Of a DNA stretch of 64,000 nucleotides, positions 41,601 through 55,435 are shown one piece after another. Both the position numbers and the translations under genes were made by a program. The stretch's first letter is position 1. Each line of letters opens with the position of its first letter. The DNA comes from Dipetalonema caudispina (taxonomy: Eukaryota; Nematoda; Chromadorea; Rhabditida; Onchocercidae). The DNA lies in contig JABVXV010000234.1 in NCBI GenBank assembly GCA_013365325.1, positions 36,754 through 100,753 of the forward strand. Reading direction: 5' to 3'. The notes beneath the pieces were generated by a model that saw only the letters and a program-made list of their open reading frames with translations, had not been told where the DNA came from and made no database searches.

Positions 41601-43819
41601 TTTCGATTGTGTTTTCACGTCGCTATATTGACGTAAAGTATTATAAATAGCAAACAATTGTTGCAAATTGTATTGATATATTGTACTGACGTACTACAAC
41701 GTATAAACAATAATTCAGTATTCAGTATACACGCATTCGTTTTAGTAAATTATTGGTATATTTAATAAATTTTTGTAATTTGGAGAATTAGAAATCGATA
41801 AACCATAAATACGAAATATTTGAAAACAATTTACTTGAAACTGAACAAATAAATAGAATGCAAATTAATTTATTAATTTAGTTATTTTATAAAAAACAAA
41901 AAAGAAAAAGATAAAAACTAGCCTTCCTTCCGGAAAATTATCTGCATTACTGAAATCTTTCTCCTGAAACAAAAAAAAAAAAAAAAAAAAAATAAAAGTA
42001 AGAAAAAAATAATTGTAGGTTTAAAATTTTTACTGAATTATCGATATATTTTCCTTTTTCTCTTTTTTTTTTCTCTCCAAACAAAACCTTTTGACTTTGA
42101 TATTAGCTTCAAGCTTCATTCTAAGTTAACCCTATTTAAGGATTATAAATAATGTTTTGAGGGAGCATCTTATCTTACTTAAGCTTTTTATTTCATTCAC
42201 TCACAATTCTGTTTTTAAAATAATTCTTTTTTCATTCCTTCTCTTCCTTCTCATCATTTTCATGTTTAAAATGAAATTATATGGTGCAGTGTACTCTCGA
42301 AAGAAAATTGCCTACTGATACTTATCAAAGGCATTAAATTTGTTTTGAAGTATGAGCTAAGATAGCCTCATTGTTTACCTATTTTTCGATTCAATTTTAA
42401 CTAAACAAAAAAACAAAAAATAAAAAAATAAAAAATGGAAAAAAGATTTTATTGAATTATAGCGGAATTTTTTTTGTATATAAATATTTAAATACATTTA
42501 ATGCATTTTTTTGAGTCAATACTTAATATCTTTTCACCCATTTTATCACCAAATCTTGTCATTCATGTTTTCCTCCTCTTCGTCCTCCTCTTCATTTTCC
42601 TTCTTCTCCTCTTTCTCTTCTTCATCCTTCATCATTTTCATTTCTTTAAAGTAAAAATATATGCAATCATTTTAAAATTTTCTCCCTTACTTCCGTCTTT
42701 TTCCCTCTAATATTGCTTCGTATGTAAAAAAGGAAAAAGATGAAAGAGAAGTGTCGGAAAGAGAAATAAGGGAAAGAGAGAGACGGACAGATAGAGGGGG
42801 AGAGAGAGAGACGAGAATTTAACGGAATTTTATAGAATGGTTTAACTTGAGCAAATTGGAATGAAATGAAATGATAAAATTTCGCATAATATTCTCCTAA
42901 TAGATCAATTAAATAAATTAAACGTAATGAAAAATTGACTAACAAATATTGCATTGTAAATAAATTCTATTACATTATTTGTTGTGAAATGAGAAAAATG
43001 ATTTGAGTAAGCATTGAAAATAAATTAGTAAATACTACGATTAAATTCTAATATGGAAATGTTAAAAATATGTTAATTATTGCAATTGTTACATTTTGTT
43101 TAAAAAAAAAAAAAGAAAACAAATATGAAAAGAAATAATTGTCATAATTTTTGAATTAGTTACTTCTTATTTGTAAAACATTTTTTTGGAAAAACTTCTG
43201 TTTGTCCAAATAATATTCATAAAATAGTTAATTTTCATTATGCACTTCTTCAAAAAAAAAAAAAAAAGTAAATACTTTTTCAAAGCAAAAAAAAATGTAA
43301 AAAGGGTTTTTTTTTTAATTTTTTTTCTTTCTTTTTTAGAATCTTCAAGATAAGATTAGACAAGCGATAGGATTTAATGTTCGATTTTTCCAAAATAATA
43401 TAATAATTTAATTAGACAATCCTATCAATATTGTATTATTTTAATATTAGATTTATATAACTATTCATTATACATTTGATCCATTAGTTTTTTTTTTTTT
43501 TCAATGTTATGTAAAGTTTATTAAGATTTGTGGTAAGAAATAAATGATAAAAAAGAAAAGATTAATTTGATTTTTAAATTTAATCATTAAAAGCTTTTCG
43601 AATAGTACTAATTAGAAATGAATGAATTTGGTATAAAATGAAACATAGAAGTATTTTTGTAAAATTTACCTGAAGATAATCATTTGTAATTGGTACGCCA
43701 GAACGCTCATCATTAGAAAATGCTTTAAAGTCTGAATGATGATTATTTAGAGAATGTTGTTGTGCCTGATGCAATGTAATTTTGGCCATAAGTATTATAA
43801 GGACAAGAAAATAATCCAT
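34298..43819 (-). CDS. Cys-loop ligand-gated chloride channel subunit, 13 exons
   Basis: Exons: 43819-43670, 41963-41923, 40685-40594, 40396-40329, 40059-39839, 39214-39132, 38523-38368, 37827-37613, 36978-36934, 36271-36149, 35634-35500, 35076-34962, 34383-34298; 509 aa. Signal peptide (MDYFLVLIILMAKITLHQAQ), then the ligand-binding domain: VAVYIESMSSF, WYDRRLTHNCTHP, WQPDLYFVNSK and VIIYPDGLI. The cys-loop is Cys198-13 residues-Cys212 (DLQRFPMDKQEC). The second Cys pair (FEKC, NWSC) is typical of glycine/glutamate/histamine-type channels. M1 is YFPSAMLVSISWMSFW; M2 is preceded by SPAR, the anion-selectivity motif; M3 is near 343-375. The M3-M4 loop is about 100 residues, and M4 is YSRVVFPSVFLLFSTSYWLY at the C-terminus. 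The ligand is unknown: GABA/glycine-like or another small transmitter. Exon 2 to 3 requires a GC donor or an unseen small exon. Exon 1 assignment rests on the signal peptide and phase. Confidence 0.88.
36365..36441. repeat. GCAAATCTT-type short repeat in channel intron
   Basis: TGCAAATCTTG and variants (GCAAATCTGCAATCTTGCAAATC) recur five or more times on both strands between exons 9 and 10. Confidence 0.6.
38650..38682. repeat. (AT)n microsatellite in channel intron
   Basis: About 16 uninterrupted TA dinucleotides within the intron between exons 6 and 7. Confidence 0.9.
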
Positions 43820-46550
43820 TACCGCCTAGGGCGAGTCCAGCAATATACACTTTTCATCGTCCTGTTTTTCTTCCACCACGACTTAATATCATTATTATTA
43901 ATCAATAAATGATCAAATTATTTGAATATAATCAGAAATAACAAAAATTTCCAACGAATATATAAATTGAAAATTTTTTTAAATTCAAAATATCATATGA
44001 TAAAAAAACATTGCATATTAATGTATAAATATTATTGATTAATAAAACTAGTAAATAAAATATTAATTACAATTAATCAATATTATTACCAACAAAAAAA
44101 AAGAGGGATTTATTTGAATTTTATTTTCTTTCCAAATTAAACTAATAAAACAAAAATAAAAATCTAAATATAGCTTAGCAAAATGTTTGAAAATAAATAA
44201 TCAAATGTTATCGCATATAGAAGAAAAAAAAAAAATAAAACGAATAATTTTAAAAATATTAAACATAAATTTGCAAATACTTTTTAAGAAAAAAAAAATT
44301 GAATAAAATTAGCAAATTTACATATGCTAAGAAGTTAAGTATGACGATAGTAGAAGAAAATGGAATGTAAATGTTGGACTTTTCAAATGCTATCGCAAAA
44401 TGGATAAATACTGGAAGATAATCGTTAGCATACGGTAATTTAATTTATTCCAAATACATATATGAAACTAATTTTTGAGTTATACATTTATTTTCGCTAT
44501 AATTAGGCAATTTCAAAAGTATAATTTTAATTTCATGCAATTGATAGCTTTTTAAACTTACGACTGTGATAGCATGAAATAGAGCCAATTAATAACGTTG
44601 GTAGTAATTAATTGAAATGATATAGGAATTATAATATATCAGACAAATTAAAATCATATTAGTAATTGAAGTAACATTCAAAGATAACGATTATTGATAT
44701 CAATTGTAATTAATTAAGGTACTATGGAAATGACAATTATTACATGATGAATTAGAAAGTATGCCAATAATTGTTATCATATCATTTATAAAATATAACA
44801 CAATGAATTGGAAATATGTCATCAATTAATATTTATTCTAATTAGTATATGTATTTGTTTTAAATTTGATAAATGAAATTTATTTCCTAAATTAATGTAA
44901 TTCAACTTGCATGAATAAAAATGAGGAGAATAAAGTAGGGAAAAAAAATTGGAGAAGCAATTTTTTTAAGAAATTGTCATTTGAATTATTCCTCACATCG
45001 TTTCACATCATTTGTTTGCATCATAAATAAAAAGCGCAAATGTCGTTTTCCTTTTTTGGTTCATTTTTTTTTTTTTTTTATCAATTTTCTTCAAAAAATT
45101 TGATGCAATAAATATTTATTTATTTCGTCATTCTTCTATGAAAGGTGCAAATTTCATCGTTTGTAGCAGAAATTTAATGCACAAAAATAAATCAAATGGT
45201 ATGAACGAAATCAAATGACAAATTTGCGCTTCTTATTTAAGTTATTTTAGGATTGAAAAAAAAAAAAAATTGGATATTTTCAATTGCGGTTGATTAAAAA
45301 TGAAAGAAAATGCTGAAAAAAAAAAAAAAAAAAACAAAAAAAACTGATGTGAGCAAAGTCGTTTCGATGTTTAATGTTGGAGATAATGGTAACAATGGTG
45401 GATGATAAGGCTCATTTCAAAAATTTCCCTTGGCACAACAATTACCAAATTACAAAGCTTTTCAATTCCTTTGATATCATCCTTTTTGTTGGTGCATATA
45501 GTTTTGCAAAGAAAAAAAAAAAAGTTTTTTTGACTTAAATAAAGAAACTAAAATTTGAAAATGGAAAAAAAAAGAGAAAAAATTTTTGAAATTTTTCATC
45601 CGAAAAATATTTTTGCTCATCAAAGTGGAAAGATAAGAAGCATTTCGATTAATGATATTTAATGAGTTAATATTTTGAGATGTTTGACATATAATAAAGG
45701 AAATATTTTTGAATATATCTTCATTCCCTGAAATTATTGTTGTTTTTTGAAAAGGATTTATAATATAAAAAATGGAACAAAAAGTAAAATATATGTTATG
45801 AAAAGAAATTAAAATTAGTTATTAGTAATGTAATTAAAGGAATATCTAAATTAGCTTCGGTAAGTTAAAAAAAAAAAACTAATTTGAAAAATATTCTTCT
45901 ATATATCCTATTTGTGCATAATTATTATTTGCTAATGAATCTTTCCAAATATTTCATCCATATTCCAAAATATTAGATTTAAAATGAGCATTTTCTGCCT
46001 ATTTCAAATTTGTCATACATTTAAATTTGATTAACAGAAAGATAGGAAATTTATTTTCCTTCTGTAATAATGCAAGTAGCATTGGAGACGAAAATGATGT
46101 TTGATAATTTCAAACAATCTTTCCTATTTGCATACTTTTCAATAATATATTGTATTTTATATCGATATTATCATCAAAATAAATATAAAATATTGCTTAA
46201 CTGTTCGAAAAATATTCTTTTCTCCTAAAAATTATAATGAATAAAAATTTTAGACATAAAAATTGCAAGAAAAAAAAAGTATATCAAACAATTTTTACGT
46301 ATTATTTTTGAAAATTTGAATATGAACATTGGAAAAAATGTAATTTTTTGTCGAATGTATTTTGCATATTTTCTATAGTAAGGCATGGAATAAAATAAAA
46401 CGAAGATCCTTCTGAAAATTAAAAAAAAAATTTTCTTTTTAATCGTAAATGATTTATCTTTGCTTACATGTGCATAAATATATGCTTAACGAAAATATTT
46501 CAATATTATATTAGGACATATTTTTTGCTTGCAAAATAATAATCACAAGT
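43820..46550. other. 5' flank of the channel gene, no gene seen
   Basis: About 2.7 kb of AT-rich DNA with many A/T runs. The first 100 bases upstream of the channel ATG are less AT-biased and may hold the 5'UTR (GGAAGAAAAACAG acceptor-like site in minus-strand reading). No exon recognised. Confidence 0.5.
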
Positions 46551-46599
46551 TTGTTAGTAAAATGTTTAATTTACTTTTGAATATAAAATACGAAATATA

Positions 46600-47260
46600 T
46601 ATTAAACGTGAAAGCGATAATATTAATACGAAATATAAAACATATGTTAAATATAAAATATCTACAATACTAATATAAAATGTAACATATCATCAATAAT
46701 ACTGATATAAAATAAATGGTGAATATGAAATATCAATAATATTAATATCAAATGAAATAATATTAATACGAAATATCAATAATATTAGTATTGAATGTGA
46801 AATATCGATAATACTAATATAAAATATACATTGATTATGAAGTAATGATAGAACTGATATGAAATTGATATTGATTATAAAATATGGATATATTATGAGT
46901 ATGAAATATTGATAGTTACTAATGTAAAAGATATTAAGCACAAATATCGATAATACTAATATAAAATATACATTGAATATGAAATAACAATAGAACTGTT
47001 ATGAAATTGATATTGATTATAAAATATGGATATAAAATATCTGTTGAGTATGAAATATTGATAGTTATTAATGTAAAATATATTAAGCACAAATATCGAT
47101 AATACTAATATAAAATATACATTGAATATGAAATAACAATAGAACTGATATGAAATTGATATTGATTATAAAATATGGATATAAAATATCTGTTGAGTAT
47201 GAAATATTGATAGTTATTAATGTAAAATATATTAAGCATAAATATCGATAATACTTAAAT
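46600..47260. repeat. ~149-bp AT-rich tandem satellite
   Basis: The start AAATATCGATAATACT recurs at 46800, 46942, 47091 and 47240, with periods of 142, 149 and 149 bp. The 46942 and 47091 units are nearly identical; the first has a ~7-bp deletion and other changes, and the last is truncated. Each unit contains submotifs such as AATATTGATAGTTATTAATG and GATATTGATTATAAAATATGG. The DNA before it (46600-46800) is a decayed array of a shorter ~30-bp unit built on AATATCAATAATATTAATA, from which the long unit seems derived. No coding potential. Confidence 0.9.
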
Positions 47261-48148
47261 AAGAGAGAAATGGATTGGTTGTAGAGAGGAAATAATACGA
47301 CAGCGTTTGCTTATCATCGAAAGCAAATCATTTCGTTCTTCCAGTAAATACATCCTATTTCATGCAATCGTAAGCGATAAATTTCATTAAACAAATATTC
47401 CTTCCAAAAGGAAGATCGGAAAAAATTTCGTTTTAAATGACAATTTGCATTACATTTATTGAAAATTTAAATTATTTGAAAAATTTTTATACAAATTTAA
47501 TAATTTTATAGCTTTATTTTGAATTTTAATTTACATCTCATTTTATTGTAAATTTTTAATCAATTAAAAATTTGTCATTAATTTTGATAATATTACAATA
47601 AAATATTTCAATTTATACCAACATATTGCATTATTAAAAGTATTACTTAATTTTGTGCTTTTTAAATAAATCAAAATTTACAGATTATTTGATGTATATT
47701 CATGTGATAATGATGATGATAATGATAATGATGATGATAATGATGAATGATAATAATGGTTTAAAACGAAACTGTTGAATTTATTTCTCTCATGTGAGGA
47801 AGAAAGCAATTCCCATATGGATAAAATAAAAAGAAGGAAGAGAGAATACTGATAATATTGAAGTTTTTGAAGTTGCACTAAATTCATCCTATCGTTTGTA
47901 AATTTTATGCATAGTTATTTTAAAATTTGAAGAAAAAAAGTAAATTGAGTAATAATTTGAAAAAGAAATAGCTATGCAGTGAAATTGTCTAAAAATATCA
48001 ATCTTATCTCATCTGTCTACTTGTCAAATCATTCGTCTGTATCGAATAAAAAATTAATGCGACTTTTTTTTTACGTAAATTTTAAGCCTAACAAAACATT
48101 TAATATATTTGCAATAAAGCGAAGTTTATTTGTTAACCATTTAAGCTT

Positions 48149-48183
<35 letters not shown>

Positions 48184-48354
48184 TTCTTATAAATAATCTT
48201 AAACAATTTAGCATTCATTTGAGAATGTAAAAGTTTAAAATTTTTACTCATTTACATGAGTAAAACTAATGAAACAGAGAAAGAAATAGAAATTGTTATC
48301 AGCAATTGATTTGACTCATTTATTTATTTTCCTTTTTTTTTTTTTTAAATTTAC

Positions 48355-48550
48355 CTATGTCTGTTAATTCGTATTTTATAACAGTTAAAAGTTTGTTCAT
48401 ATTTATTTATGTCTGTTATTGAATATTATTTAAAAACATGAAAAAAAAAAATTTGTTCACGTCCATTCACGTCTGTTTACATTTGCTATTTTATATTGTG
48501 CAATCAAAAATAAACCTTGTTAACGTTTATTCACGTCAGTTATTTTGCAT
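48355..48550. repeat. Degenerate ~70-bp repeat around a TTCACGTC motif
   Basis: The phrase TTTGTTCATATTTATTTATGTCTGTTA recurs as TTTGTTCACGTCCATTCACGTCTGTTT and TTAACGTTTATTCACGTCAGTTA, separated by AT-rich filler. Three to four copies, diverged. Confidence 0.6.
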
Positions 48551-49899
48551 AAAAAAAAAATGGATAGAAACAATTTAATAATTAAGTTTATTATAAATGA
48601 AACAAAAAAAAAAAAGAACAAACTAAACTTATCTTAACTTTACAATTTAAATTTAATAAACTTGTAATGAACAAAACAATCTTCAAAAAAGTAACACGAA
48701 CATTTTTTTTTTCGTTTTTTGTTTCTTAAAAAAAAAATACAACAAAAAAGGTTAAATTTGATATTGCTGATTGAATGTTTGTTAAAAATTATTTCAAAAA
48801 TAGCAGTAAAAGAAGGTGAAAAGGTGAGAAGATGTTGAAATGAAATAAAGAAGAAATTCAGAAATTTGGCAAAAAAAAAAAAAAAATAAAAAAAAGGAAA
48901 AGGAGATAAGGCCTATTGATGATAATATATTGGATGATGAGATAGGACTGAAGCAAACAAAATCGAACAATCCTTCTTAAAAGGCCTATTTTCTTTTTCT
49001 TTTTTTTTTTTTTTCTTCTATGGATAGATGACAGAGTAGTTTAAAAGCTAAAATGATAATAATGAACATTATGGAAATTTCTGAATTATATACTATCTCC
49101 GGAGGCACATTTTAAGTATTGATAAATAACAAGACAGAAAATTTGCATGCTGATTGATGCATTGTAAAACTCTCTGGGGTCACTTTAACAATTTAGTTAT
49201 TAAAATCTTTGTGATTTTAAGCTAACCATTAAAATGGAAAAATTTGATCGTTTAATTGTCAACTGAAAGGATTTGCTTTCTGTTTATTTTTTTTTTCTTC
49301 ACATTCTTATCAAGAAATTAATCTAATAATATTGAAATGACATTTTTTATCAGTTCTATTAAAATATATGGAATAATTGATGTTATGATGATAAATTACA
49401 AAAAAAAATAATGATATTTATAGTGATAATCATTCAGAATATGATAAATTGAAACGAAATTTGCTAATTTTTACATTACAAATGAAATAATTTTGGAAAT
49501 TTTAAAATTTTAGTCTATAGATTTCAAAATTATTTGTATTAAAACAATTAAATTGTATTGCATACAAACATTATTTTGACGATGAAATGCATCATTTCTT
49601 CCCATCGATTTTTACTGCCATATTTTCGAATTATGAGCTATATCATTTAAATTATTATTCGTAAATCATATATTATTACTTAACCTAATAATCATTAAAG
49701 TAATTGATTATAAAATAGTAGAATTTAAGTATCAAAAAGCATCATCATCATCATCATCATGAAACTATCATTTGTTGCCAACACTTTTATACAATGACTG
49801 ATCATTCTTCATTATTTCAACCATTTGAATGTTTGTCTGCTGAAGACAATTTTCAACCAATAAAGCAAATAAATTCATGAAATTGGTAGTCATTTTTAT

Positions 49900-50165
49900 G
49901 CATTAACGAATTCATATGTCTTTTTTTTTTTCTTTTTCTTTTTTTTTTTTTTTTTTTTTTTTTTTGAAGCATTAACGGATTCAAATGATGAAGCTTGAAT
50001 CAATGGATTTAATTAATTGGAATGATTTGAGGTGTTAATGGAATTAAATCATCAAATCATGAAATCGATTTTGTAGCATTAACAGATTCAAATGATGTGA
50101 TCGATTTGAAGTGTTAACGGATTCAAATGATGAAAATGATTCTGAAACATTGATCGGTTGATTTG
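49900..50165. repeat. Diverged repeats of GCATTAACGGATTCAAATGATGA
   Basis: The phrase recurs as GCATTAACGGATTCAAATGATGA (about 49969), GCATTAACAGATTCAAATGATGTGA (about 50078), GTGTTAACGGATTCAAATGATGA (about 50114), and weaker forms GCATTAACGAATTCATATG and GTGTTAATGGAATTAAATC. Spacing ranges from about 35 to 60 bp. No open frame spans it. Confidence 0.75.
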
Positions 50166-51303
50166 ATGAAGTCTTCTTAATGATACTTTATCTGAATGCT
50201 GGCAACGATGAAACATTTTTTGCATGTTAAAGTTGAGATAAATTTAATATAGTTATAAGAAACATTCATTAATAACAATTAAAAATATATAAAAATTAAG
50301 AAAAAGTAACTCTGTAAACTAATCAATTTTCCATAAAATTTAAATAAGCAACAAAATGACAGCTATGTAATATTATGATGATTTTTTTATTTGTAAAATT
50401 TTAAAATTAATACGAAACATTGCTGAATAGACAACTGAACAAATAAATTTTGTGCATTATTGCAATCAATATAAAATTTAAATTCTGAAATTGAAATTGA
50501 TTGCCATAAAAAAAAGCAAGAAATATTTAAATAGTGAGAAATGAACAAACTGAACGAATATTGAACAAATGAGGGATATATGTATTCAAAGTTGTTTTAA
50601 AAATTGATTTCAAAATTTGCTGATATGATATTCTTGTATGTTTTTAATTTCAAATATGATTGTATGAATTTGTGAAAAATATTTTTTTTTTTTGCACAAT
50701 TATGTGAAATTACTTTTCCTTAACACGTTAAATCAGTAATGAAGTATGCAAAATATTTGATGTGTAAAAAGTAGATGAAATTTTGAATTTGAAATAATTC
50801 GAAATAATTTCAAATTTGAAACCATTGTGAATGATTTTAAATTTGAAGCAAGCATTAGAACTAATTAAACTATGCTTTGTTTTATCTAAATTTGAAATTC
50901 ATCCACTTTTTTGCCTGTTTTTTTTAGAAATAATTCATTATCTCGATAATTTTAAATTAATTCTTGAAAATGAAAAAAACAGTTGATTTTGACAGTGATG
51001 GACAGGAATATATTATGCATGATAAAAAAATATCACTTGTGAAATTCAATTTTAGTCTTCCTTTAAAAAAAAACTTAAGCAATAATAAAATTGTGTCAAA
51101 AGTGAAAACTACAATTTTCCTTTCCATTAATTTCCATATACTTACTTAATAAATTCCAATTTTTTAACAATATATTGTCACAATTATTTAGAATAGTTAA
51201 TTTACTTACAACATTGTGATACATTCGCTTCATTTAGCCAAAAAAATGGAGAAAAAAAAAGAAAAGTAATGAAACGAAATAAAATCCTAAATGCTTCCAT
51301 TTT

Positions 51304-51334
<31 letters not shown>

Positions 51335-52437
51335 TAAAATGGTTGGAAATGAAAAATCTTTTAGCAAATAAAGATAAGAAATACATAAAAATGAAATAAA
51401 TGATAGATAGATAATGGATGATAAAGAATGAATTGAAATGAAAAGAAAAAAGGCAATAAGGAAAGCATATCGTAGTTAACAATATCATAAATATAAATTA
51501 GTTTAAATGTAGTAAAAAAATTGGAAATTTTTCCTGCTGTTAATCTTTTTTCTTTTTTGTTTTCTTCAACATTGTAGTAAGTAATATATGCTTTTACACC
51601 TGAATATTTCTGAAAATCGGGTGAAATGAAAATCGGATGAAACACTTATATGTAATCAATAAATATTGGAATATTTGACAAATCTTTAAAAATTATGCGA
51701 GAAGGAAAAAAAACTAACGAAAAATTTATATTAATCAGTTTTAGTCTGTGAAATTTAATTTTCATTGTATAATAAAATTTGAAATAAAACAAGAAACAAC
51801 TTTTTTTTTGCTTCAAAAAAGTACAAAATATTTCCAAAAAATTCGAAAAATAATCAAAAAATCAAATTTTATTTTTTAAAATATAAATTATTGTGATTAT
51901 AGCAATCACGGTTGTGCAACATTTCCTAAATTAGCATACAAACAATTATAATCAATTAAGATGAATGAAGTAGTTGATTGACTAAATAAATATTGAAATT
52001 ATTTTTTTTTTTCATTTTTTTCTTGGATGAGCAAATGCGGAAGTATTTTTTCTTTTTCGTTAATGGAATAATTTAAATCTCTAATTGGGATTTGCCAGTT
52101 AAATGTTTTCCCAAATGTCTTCCTGAAATTAATGAAAAAGAATGAAGATTTTAATTATCTTCAATGCATAATTACCAATTTTTTTCATTTTTTTTTTTTT
52201 TTTTTGTAATTCAATGAAATTGTATGTATGAATTTGGAAGATATTCTGGCAAAAAATTCATTTCAAATTTATTGATTTAAATTTCAATCAAAAATTCATC
52301 AAATTATTTTGCTTCTTTACCTTTTCCTTTTTCTTTTTTTTTCAAACAAAACAAAATACCGGCATATTTGTTTTTTTTTTTTTGTTTTTCTTTTTTACAT
52401 AACAAGCAAATACAAATCTATTGATGAGCATTATAGT

Positions 52438-52504
52438 GATACTAATAATAGTAATAATAATAATAATAAGAATAATAACAATAATAATAATAATAATGAT
52501 GATG

Positions 52505-52564
<60 letters not shown>

Positions 52565-52588
52565 GTAGCAGTAGTAATAATAATACCC
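52438..52588. repeat. (AAT)n microsatellite, interrupted
   Basis: Imperfect AAT/GAT units from 52438, perfect from about 52507 to 52565, then interrupted by AGTAGCAGTAG. Read in frame on the plus strand it gives a poly-Asn translation, which I regard as spurious. Confidence 0.95.
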
Positions 52589-52743
52589 GCAATAAAATTA
52601 TATCAATTAATAATTAATAGGTAGATAATAAAGAATATAAGTAATCGATATATTTACAATAAAATTTGATCGCAATTCATAGATCAGTGATTGGTTGCAA
52701 TTGTAGAATTACATAGAGTGATTTTAGACTTATTTGATCAGCA

Positions 52744-55402
52744 TTAATTACAACATTTTGTAATGGTAGTAACATATTCATTGCATTGTTTTCTTCCACT
52801 TTTTCGCAAATTGGCTGAAGTAAGACCTTGAAATGTAACGATCTAAAATTAATTAATAAATGAGAAAAAACATTAATTTAAATAGAATGGAAAAATTCGA
52901 TATAATAATGGAATTGATTTATTGTTGATATTGAATAAGGAAAAAGAAAAAATAAAAAAAGAATAAATAAGATATGATAATATTATTTGTTTGTATCATA
53001 ATGTTTTAACTTATTTTCACTTCACCAATATAATATCAAATTACTTAAGAAACTTAAAATTGTTAATACTGTAATGTTTTACTGAGTAAATTACTTCACG
53101 TTTGTAATATAATATTACAATGTCAAAATTTTTGAAATGTTAATGCTCAAATCTTATACAAACATAATTATTTACTTCATGAATTCCTCATAAAATCAAA
53201 TATTTTGCCCTAATTTTATTAACAAATATTTCATTTACATTATTATTACTAATATTAGTTAAATAACATATTATAATTTTAAAATAATAGCCCAATTAAA
53301 ATAATCATAAAATACCTTAAATTTTAACGGGAATTTAAAAATTTTATAAACTCCTTGTTTAAATTCCAATCGTAATTGTGGATTACACATCGCATAAACA
53401 GATAATCGTAATGAGCCAGCCAAAGTGGTGAACAATGAAACCTAAAGTTTCATTTAAAATTTTAATATACAATTTTTGATGAATTATAATTCTTCCATGC
53501 TAGTTTAATCGTGAAATTCATAACTAATCACTTTAATGAATGATTGAATTGCTAATCGTTAAAAATTTTTATTTTATCTTGATAAAAACAAATAATAGTC
53601 TTTTTAATTAAAAGTTATAATCAAATAATTTTATTTTCATATTCAAATTGGCAAATCTATTTAATTACTGTATTATGAAATACACGTTTCTAATGTTATC
53701 AATCATTGCCATAGAAATTATGCTTACAATATTTATGATCAATTAATATAACTGATGATCACTATGGTAGATATTAATAAATTGATCCAAATAAATTATC
53801 AATTTTGTTCACTCTTAGTAAAAAATAGTAAGACTTAAATTTTCTTAAATACAACAATGAAAGATCATAATTAATGACAGTTATTTTATGTAACTACGAA
53901 ATTTTCTGATACCATCAACTAGAACTAATTTAAAAAAAAAAAAATACGAATAAATAATTATTATCAAATTGAATTATTTCAATTATTTCAAATTCTTAGT
54001 AATATCATTATTGCTAACATTAATATTGTTCGTCTTTATTATTAATGTTTTTGTTGATACTATTATCATTATTACCGTTAACATTATTATTGCTATCATC
54101 ATTATCATTATTGAGAATTATGTATGAAATGTGATTACGGAAAAAGAAAAAAAACAAACTAGATCAGTGCAAAATATATACAATCCTGTATGTTCCGTCA
54201 TTAAATCTTCGATATCGATATATTCCCATATTGTAATGATAACATTTAGGATGTTGGAAAGAAGATAAGTAAAAACAACAAATACAAGTGTTCGTGTTGC
54301 CGTTCGTACACGACCCTTTAAAAAATTTAATGAAAAATTTAACTAAAGATTGAAAAAAAAAAATACATTTAGAAAAAAGTTGAAAATTTTATCATTCTTT
54401 CTTCTTATGATTGATTAATAATTGATAATTGTTTTTTTTTTTTCCTCATAAAAATTGTTAATGCTATTAATTGTTTATAATTTGATGAAAGAAAAAAAAA
54501 ATTCTTAGTTTCCTATTAGTTTAAAATTCGAAAATATATGATAAAATTAATATATTTAAAAGATTAAAAAATTTTTTTTTTCTTTTTACAAATATGAATT
54601 ACTAAATAACCTTTGTTTGATTTTTGCCAAATTCATCAGTTTGTGTAGTATGTTGATTTCGTTGGAGTACAATTACAATTTGACCATTAAAAAATGCAAG
54701 CAAAAAAAATGGTAATAAAATTGTAATAATATTACGAAACCAAAAACGCCATAATACATTATATGTTGGATTAAGCGCTATTGGCGAAAGTTCTAACGTA
54801 TATTCCGCCATTTTTCCCGCACATTCAATATTTTGTTTAATCTTAAAAGAAGTTTTTTTTTTTTCTTTTTTTATTGTTAATCAAAAAAAATTATCATATA
54901 AGTAATTTTTTTTATTACTAATAAAAAAAATTTTTTTTTTTTTTGTAATTCTTTTGTTATGATAACTTAATTATGAAATGATAAATGATGAGTGAACAAA
55001 AAAAAAAAAAAAAAAAAAAATTATCTTATAGAAAACTTTTTATCATAAATTTTTTTTTCCATATTTCTTTATTATTGTTTTAGTTTCATAATAGTTCATT
55101 ATTAATTACTATCAATTTAATATTTAAAAAAAAAAAAAGCCTTATCTTATCTTATCAATCATCTTTATCATTTTTCCTTTTTCTTTTAATTAGTATATTT
55201 TTTTTTTTTTTGCAATTTCTCTTGCAGCAATATTACAGTGTACTCATTTAAAATTCATTAGCAATTATCTTTCAAACTTCTTTTGTTTTTTTTTTTTATT
55301 TTTTTTTTTTTTTTTGCATTTTCCCATAAAAAAAAAAAAAAAAAAAAAAAAAAGAATAGAAAAGATAACTGAAAAATTTTATGATATTTTTTCAGCGAAA
55401 AT

Positions 55403-55435
<33 letters not shown>

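Larger units (their letters stand above)
47261..52743. other. Repeat-rich gene desert
   Basis: About 5.5 kb without a supportable exon. It holds A/T homopolymers (for example a T-run of about 29 at 48152-48180 and a T-rich block at 49921-49965), a GAT-type microsatellite near 47704-47757, the repeats listed separately, and an (AAT)n array. Open frames are low-complexity. Confidence 0.55.

Noticed and set aside
52309..52617. Poly-Asn open frame
   Set aside because: It is simply the translation of an (AAT)n microsatellite and adjacent T-runs.
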